Of a DNA stretch of 28,088 nt, positions 23,644 to 28,088 are shown in pieces. The DNA is from CAZQSL01 sp964595945 (GTDB taxonomy: Bacteria > UBP15 > UBA6099 > JAJRTR01), in contig CAZQSL010000042.1 of assembly GCA_964595945.1 (NCBI GenBank), positions 1 to 28,088 of the forward strand, written 5' to 3'. Made by a program: the position numbers and the translations under genes. How positions within the stretch are numbered: position 1 is the first letter of the stretch; every line of letters starts with the position of its first letter. A model generated the notes under the pieces. It searched no databases. It was given only the letters and a program-made list of their open reading frames with translations, and was not told where the DNA came from.

Positions 23644-25515
23644 ATGGGTAAACTCACAAGTGTACAAGCGCTCGAAGACCTGCGCAAACAAATCGTGTCA
23701 GCAGTCGATCCCAACCGCATCACCATCAGGATCTGCATGACCGGCTGCCGCGCGAAAGGCGCCGACAAAGTCGCCGCCGCTCTCCGCGAAGAAATCACCA
23801 ATCAAGGACTCACCACCAAAGTCGACGTACTCGAAACCGGCTGCCACGGATTCTGCTCCATGGCCCCTGTCATGGTCATCGACCCCTATGACTTCTGCTA
23901 CGGCAAAGTCACACCCGAAGACGCAAAAGAAATCGTCGAAGTAACCCTCAAAAAAGGCGAAGTCGTCGAAAGACTCACCTACGTCGACCCGGCCACCGGC
24001 ACACACATCCACAAAAACAGCGACATCCCGTTCTACAAAAATCAGGAAAAAATCGTACTCCGCAACTGCGGCCAGATCGACCCCACCAGCATCGAACAGT
24101 ACATCGCACGCGGCGGCTACGCAGCCATCGGCAAAATCATCTCCGAAGGCATGACCTCCCAACAAGTCGTCGACATCGTCAAAACCTCAGGCATCCGCGG
24201 CCGCGGCGGCGCCGGATTCCCCACCGGCCTCAAATGGCAATTCGCGCTCAACGAAAAAGCCACCCCAAAATACGTCGTCTGCAACGCCGACGAAGGCGAC
24301 CCCGGCGCATTTATGGACCGCGCCGTACTCGAAGGCGACCCACACACAGTACTCGAAGGCATGGTCATCGGCGCCTTCGCCATGGGCGCCTCAAAAGCCT
24401 ACGTCTACTGCCGCGCAGAATACCCCATCGCCATCAGACACGTGAAACACGCCATCATCGAAGCCGAAAAACTCGGACTCCTCGGCGACAACATCCTCGG
24501 CTCAGACTTCTCATTCCACATCAAGCTCAAAGAAGGCGCCGGCGCCTTCGTCTGCGGCGAAGAAACCGCCCTCATGGCATCCATCATGGGCGAACGCGGC
24601 ATGCCACGCCCACGCCCGCCCTTCCCCATCAACAGCGGCCTCTGGGGGCACCCCACTTCCATCAACAACGTCGAAACCTTCGCCAACATCCCCCCCATCA
24701 TCACCAACGGCGGCGAATGGTACGCCTCCATGGGCACCGAAGGCAGCAAAGGCACCAAAATCTTCGCACTCGCCGGCGACATCAACAACACCGGCCTCGT
24801 CGAAGTCCCCATGGGCATCACACTCCGCAAAATCATCTACGACATCGGCGGCGGCATCCCCGGCGGCAAACAGCTCAAGGCCGCACAGACCGGCGGCCCC
24901 TCCGGCGGCGTCATCCCCCTCGAATACATGGACCTTCAGATGGACTATGACACACTCGCCAAAGTCGGCGCCATCATGGGCTCCGGCGGCCTCATCGTCA
25001 TGAACGACTCCAACTGCATGGTCGACATCGCCAAATACTTCCTCACCTTCACCTGCGACGAATCATGCGGCAAATGCGTCCCCTGCCGCATCGGCCTCAC
25101 CCGCATGCTCGAAATCCTCAAACGCATCAGCAACGGCGACGGCAAACCCGAAGACATCGACACCCTCGAACGCATGGCCACAGCCATCAAGGACGCTGCC
25201 CTCTGCGGACTCGGCCAGACCGCTCCCAACCCCATCCTCACCTCCCTCAAACACTACAAAGACGAATACCTCGCTCACATCAACGACAAAAAATGCCCCG
25301 CCCTCCAGTGCAAACCCCTCATCCAGTACACCATCGACCAGGAATCCTGCAAAAAATGCGGCATCTGCAAAAAAGCCTGCCCCAGCAACGCTATCTCAGG
25401 CGAACCCAAACGCAAGGACACCCCCGCAATACCATTCGAAATCATCCAGGAAAATTGTGAAAAATGCGGCATGTGCTACTCAGTATGTCCAGCCGGCAGC
25501 ATAATCATGCAGTAA
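23644..25515 (+). CDS. hydB: [FeFe]-hydrogenase flavin subunit HydB (NuoF-like)
   Basis: The 623-residue subunit binds FMN and NADH. In order: an N-terminal thioredoxin-like [2Fe-2S] domain (Cys31, Cys35, Cys67, Cys71), the NuoF core with the glycine-rich RGRGGAGFPTGLKW (about 184-197) and GEETALMASIMGERG (about 304-318), a NuoF [4Fe-4S] site ESCGKCVPC (about 474-482), and two C-terminal [4Fe-4S] ferredoxin motifs (CKKCGICKKACP and CEKCGMCYSVCP, about 568-620). This layout is that of HydB in the bifurcating HydABC enzymes and is longer than plain NuoF. AGGAAGGAG precedes the ATG. It is followed by hydA after 27 bases. Confidence 0.96.
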   Translation: MGKLTSVQALEDLRKQIVSAVDPNRITIRICMTGCRAKGADKVAAALREEITNQGLTTKVDVLETGCHGFCSMAPVMVIDPYDFCYGKVTPEDAKEIVEVTLKKGEVVERLTYVDPATGTHIHKNSDIPFYKNQEKIVLRNCGQIDPTSIEQYIARGGYAAIGKIISEGMTSQQVVDIVKTSGIRGRGGAGFPTGLKWQFALNEKATPKYVVCNADEGDPGAFMDRAVLEGDPHTVLEGMVIGAFAMGASKAYVYCRAEYPIAIRHVKHAIIEAEKLGLLGDNILGSDFSFHIKLKEGAGAFVCGEETALMASIMGERGMPRPRPPFPINSGLWGHPTSINNVETFANIPPIITNGGEWYASMGTEGSKGTKIFALAGDINNTGLVEVPMGITLRKIIYDIGGGIPGGKQLKAAQTGGPSGGVIPLEYMDLQMDYDTLAKVGAIMGSGGLIVMNDSNCMVDIAKYFLTFTCDESCGKCVPCRIGLTRMLEILKRISNGDGKPEDIDTLERMATAIKDAALCGLGQTAPNPILTSLKHYKDEYLAHINDKKCPALQCKPLIQYTIDQESCKKCGICKKACPSNAISGEPKRKDTPAIPFEIIQENCEKCGMCYSVCPAGSIIMQ

Positions 25516-25542
25516 ACCACTCAACAGTGAGGTACAACAACA

Positions 25543-27264
25543 ATGGATAAAGTAAATCTCACCATAGACGGCGTAAAAGTAACCGTCAACAAAGGCGCGA
25601 CAATCCTCGAAGCAGCTCAGGCCGCAGGCATCGAAATCCCCACCCTCTGCTACCTCAAAGACGTCCAGGCCATCGGCGCATGCCGCGTCTGCATGGTCGA
25701 AATCCAGGGCGCACGCGCTCTGCAGGCCGCCTGCGTCATGCCGGCCGGCGAAAACATGATCGTCAAAACCAACTCCTCAAGAGTCCGCGAAGCCCGCAAA
25801 CTCGTCCTCGAACTCATCCTCTCCGACCACCGCATGGAGTGCCCCACCTGCGGTCGCTCCACCAATTGCGAACTCCAGGAACTCACCCGCCAGTACGGAC
25901 TCGCCGACATACCCTTCGAGGGCAAAAAATCCCCCGTCAAAATCGACGCCTCCTCACCATCCCTCATGCGCGACTCCAGCAAATGCATACTCTGCCTCCG
26001 CTGCGTGGCCGCATGCCAGAACATCCAGCAGGTCGGCGCGCTCTTCCCCTCCAAACGCGGCTTCGACACCATGATCACCACCGCCTTCGACGCACCCCTC
26101 GCTGACGTCTCATGCGTCAACTGCGGCCAGTGCGCCTCCGTATGCCCCGTCGGCGCCATCGTCGAAAAAGACGAAATCTCCAAAGTCTGGGACGCCATCA
26201 ACGATCCCAACAAATACGTCGTCGTACAGACCGCCCCGGCCATCCGCGCCGCCATCGGCGAAGAATTCGGACTCGAACCCGGCCACGCCGTCACCGGCAA
26301 AATGACCGCCGCACTCCGCCGCCTCGGATTCGACAAAGTCTTCGACACACAATTCTCAGCCGACCTCACCATCATGGAAGAAGGCCACGAACTCCTCCAC
26401 CGCCTCAACAACGGCGGCACACTCCCCATGATCACATCATGCAGCCCCGGCTGGATCAAATTCATCGAACACTTCTACCCCGAACTCCTCCCTCACCTCT
26501 CCTCATGCAAATCACCACAGCAGATGTTCGGCGCTGTCGCAAAATCCTACTATGCCGAAAAAATCGGCAAAAAACCGGAAGAAATGTTCGTCGTATCCAT
26601 CATGCCCTGCACAGCCAAAAAGTACGAAGCCCAACGCCCCGAAATGGACGCCCTCGGCGTCCCCGACGTCGACGTCGTACTCACCACACGCGAAGCGGCC
26701 CGCATGATCAAGGAAGGCGGCATCAATCTCCTCAAACTCGCCGACGAAGAATTCGACAACCCGCTCGGCGAATCCACCGGCGCAGCCACCATCTTCGCCA
26801 ACACCGGCGGCGTCATGGAAGCAGCCCTCCGCACTGTCTACGAAGTAGTCACCGGCAAAGAACTCGCCTCCGTCGACTTCACCGACGTCCGCGGCCTCGA
26901 AGGCGTCAAGGAAGCCACCGTTGCAGTCGGCGACCTCAACGTCAAAGTCGCCGTAGCCAGCGGACTCGGCAACGCCCGCATCCTCATGGACAAGATCGCT
27001 GCCGGCGAAGCCGACTACCACTTCATCGAAATCATGTGCTGCCCCGGCGGATGCATCGGCGGCGGCGGACAGCCTATCCCCACCAACTGGGAAGTCCGCG
27101 CCCTCCGCGCCAAAGCCATATACGAAGAAGACCAGCGCCTCCCACAGCGCAAATCCCACAAAAATGACTCCGTGATGAAGCTATACGAAGAATACCTCGA
27201 AAAACCGCTCGGTGAAAAATCCCACCACCTGCTTCACACCAAATACACCAAGCGCAGCGTATAA
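25543..27264 (+). CDS. hydA: [FeFe]-hydrogenase catalytic subunit HydA
   Basis: The 573-residue subunit reduces protons at the H-cluster. The N-terminal [2Fe-2S] domain uses Cys36, Cys47, Cys50 and Cys64. A His-ligated [4Fe-4S] site follows (His96, Cys100, Cys103, Cys109), then two ferredoxin clusters (Cys148-Cys158 and Cys191-Cys201). H-cluster signatures are L1 TSCSPGW (298-304), L2 MPCTAKKYE (354-362) and L3 EIMCCPGGCIGGGGQP (about 496-511). L1 has Ser where monomeric clostridial enzymes have a second Cys. It lacks the extra C-terminal [2Fe-2S] domain of the Thermotoga enzyme. With hydC and hydB it should use NADH and reduced ferredoxin together. A strong terminator lies 58 bases after the stop. 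Confidence 0.97.
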   Translation: MDKVNLTIDGVKVTVNKGATILEAAQAAGIEIPTLCYLKDVQAIGACRVCMVEIQGARALQAACVMPAGENMIVKTNSSRVREARKLVLELILSDHRMECPTCGRSTNCELQELTRQYGLADIPFEGKKSPVKIDASSPSLMRDSSKCILCLRCVAACQNIQQVGALFPSKRGFDTMITTAFDAPLADVSCVNCGQCASVCPVGAIVEKDEISKVWDAINDPNKYVVVQTAPAIRAAIGEEFGLEPGHAVTGKMTAALRRLGFDKVFDTQFSADLTIMEEGHELLHRLNNGGTLPMITSCSPGWIKFIEHFYPELLPHLSSCKSPQQMFGAVAKSYYAEKIGKKPEEMFVVSIMPCTAKKYEAQRPEMDALGVPDVDVVLTTREAARMIKEGGINLLKLADEEFDNPLGESTGAATIFANTGGVMEAALRTVYEVVTGKELASVDFTDVRGLEGVKEATVAVGDLNVKVAVASGLGNARILMDKIAAGEADYHFIEIMCCPGGCIGGGGQPIPTNWEVRALRAKAIYEEDQRLPQRKSHKNDSVMKLYEEYLEKPLGEKSHHLLHTKYTKRSV

Positions 27265-27321
27265 TCCCACCGGCCCCACCGGCGGACGACGCTCGCCTCG
27301 CTCAGCCCATCAAGACTGCAC

Positions 27322-27360
27322 AAGACGGAACGCCACCCGCAACCGGCGTTCCGTCTTTTT
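27322..27360 (+). terminator. Intrinsic terminator after hydA
   Basis: AAGACGGAACGCC (27322-27334) pairs perfectly over 13 bases with GGCGTTCCGTCTT (27345-27357), followed by further T. It separates hydCBA from hydG. Confidence 0.92.
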
Positions 27361-27408
27361 ATTTGCACACAACTTCTTTCGCGCCGTGCACTTCTCCGCC
27401 GCAAGCCA

Positions 27409-27414
27409 TATAAT
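27409..27414 (+). promoter_or_regulatory. -10 box of a hydG promoter
   Basis: TATAAT lies between the hydA terminator and hydG, 112 bases before the hydG start. The -35 is poor (GTGCAC), so the call is moderate. Confidence 0.4.
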
Positions 27415-27525
27415 ATCAGTGCGGAGCGACATGGAACCGCAAAAATCACACAATTGCGGAACCAGCCGGCAACACCGGATGTTCTAATAAGTGAAACAAA
27501 GCACAATGAAATGAGGCATACCAAC

Positions 27526-28088
27526 ATGGCTGCTTTTATAGATGAACAAAAAATCTTCGCACTGCTCGAAAAATACTCAGGCAAAACCGACCGCGCGCAC
27601 ATCGCCGCGATCATCGAAAAAGCACGCACCACAGCCGGGCTCGACCTCGACGACATGGCCGCTCTCATCCAGGCAGGCGACCCAGAATCCACCCAGGCCA
27701 TCTTCGACGCCGCCCGCTACATCAAGGAAGAAATCTACGGCAAACGCGTTGTCCTCTTCGCCCCAATATATGTCTCCAACACATGCAGCAACAACTGCGC
27801 CTACTGCGCATTCCGGGCAGACAACAAAGACCTCGAACGCCGCGCCCTCACTCCCTCCGAAATCAAAAAGGAAGTCGAAGTCCTCGAAAACATGGGACAC
27901 AAACGACTCCTCCTCGTCTACGGCGAAGGCATAGGCGATGACTATATAAAATACGTATGCGACACAATCGCCGCCGTCTATGACACAAAAATCGGACAGG
28001 GCGAAATACGCCGCGTCAACGTCAACCTCGCCCCACTCAGCGTCAAAGACTTCCGCACGCTCAAATCGACCAACATCGGCACCTACCA
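27526..28088 (+). CDS. hydG: [FeFe]-hydrogenase maturase HydG (5' part, cut by window edge)
   Basis: The first 187 codons are present and the frame is open to the last base. The product begins MAAFIDEQKIFALLEKYSGK and contains the radical SAM motif SNTCSNNCAYCAFR (C-x3-C-x2-C, about residues 85-98), followed by ALTPSEIKKEVEVLENMGHK and LLLVYGEG. HydG cleaves tyrosine to give the CO and CN- ligands of the H-cluster. ThiH is a close homologue and could be confused with it; the position directly after hydCBA and the spacing of motifs favour HydG. GAGG nine bases before the ATG is the ribosome site. hydE and hydF are not in view. Confidence 0.92.
   Translation, partial: MAAFIDEQKIFALLEKYSGKTDRAHIAAIIEKARTTAGLDLDDMAALIQAGDPESTQAIFDAARYIKEEIYGKRVVLFAPIYVSNTCSNNCAYCAFRADNKDLERRALTPSEIKKEVEVLENMGHKRLLLVYGEGIGDDYIKYVCDTIAAVYDTKIGQGEIRRVNVNLAPLSVKDFRTLKSTNIGTY

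Noticed and set aside
24234..24950. Long arginine/histidine-rich frames inside hydB (and 26112-27167 inside hydA)
   Set aside because: Shadows of the real genes; the composition comes from C-rich codons and there are no ribosome sites.
27526..28088. Reading the partial gene as ThiH, given the thi operon in the same window
   Set aside because: It is directly downstream of hydCBA and 23 kb from the thi genes; HydG is the better reading, though the two are homologous.
1..28088. CRISPR array, tRNA or rRNA genes
   Set aside because: No regularly spaced repeats and no tRNA- or rRNA-like sequence was noticed on either strand.

Overview
The window looks like the chromosome of an anaerobic, fermentative bacterium with a Gram-negative envelope. 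The support is an oxygen-sensitive trimeric [FeFe]-hydrogenase (HydABC) with its maturase HydG, an apolipoprotein N-acyltransferase (Lnt), TatC, a type IV pilin-like protein and strong Shine-Dalgarno sequences. Codon third positions are very C-rich in most genes. No marker here fixes the phylum; the abundance of short repeats and the gene mix suggest an uncultured lineage, which is inference only.

Layout. 1-4022 (+): a TPP-riboswitch-controlled thiamine operon, thiD2-thiE fusion, thiS, thiG, thiC. 4023-4652: hairpin-rich non-coding DNA with two repeat families. 4653-6176 (+): a multispanning GT-C-like membrane protein. 6348-9685 (-): a run of radical SAM protein, metallo-beta-lactamase-fold hydrolase, pseudopilin and tatC. 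10081-11047 (+): an XRE regulator and a small protein. 11048-11968: about 0.9 kb of repeats without a gene. 11969-13027 (-): a secreted protein. 13299-15546 (+): SCP2-like, PilZ and TPR proteins, with promoters and terminators visible. 15806-22500 (-): Gfo/Idh/MocA oxidoreductase, an eight-bladed PQQ-like propeller protein, a VOC protein, a macro-domain protein and Lnt. 23147 to the right edge (+): hydC-hydB-hydA, a terminator, then hydG, which is cut by the window edge.

How the genes work together. ThiC makes HMP-P, the ThiD2 domain should phosphorylate it, ThiS and ThiG supply the thiazole, and ThiE joins the halves; TPP feeds back through the riboswitch. HydC, HydB and HydA should couple NADH and ferredoxin oxidation to H2 production, and HydG makes the CO/CN ligands of the H-cluster. 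The hydABC leader (22501-23146) holds a good promoter, repeated TTCACAATG boxes and a possible attenuator.

The most unusual non-genic content is a set of three dispersed repeat families. Repeat A is 166 bp and has two copies in opposite orientation, about 98% identical, lying exactly at gene 3' ends; it appears to supply stop codons for thiE and for the radical SAM gene. Repeat C carries a perfect 16-bp palindrome and a second stem whose bases differ between copies while pairing is kept. Repeat B starts with an 11-12 bp hairpin. No CRISPR array, tRNA, rRNA or intact transposase was seen.
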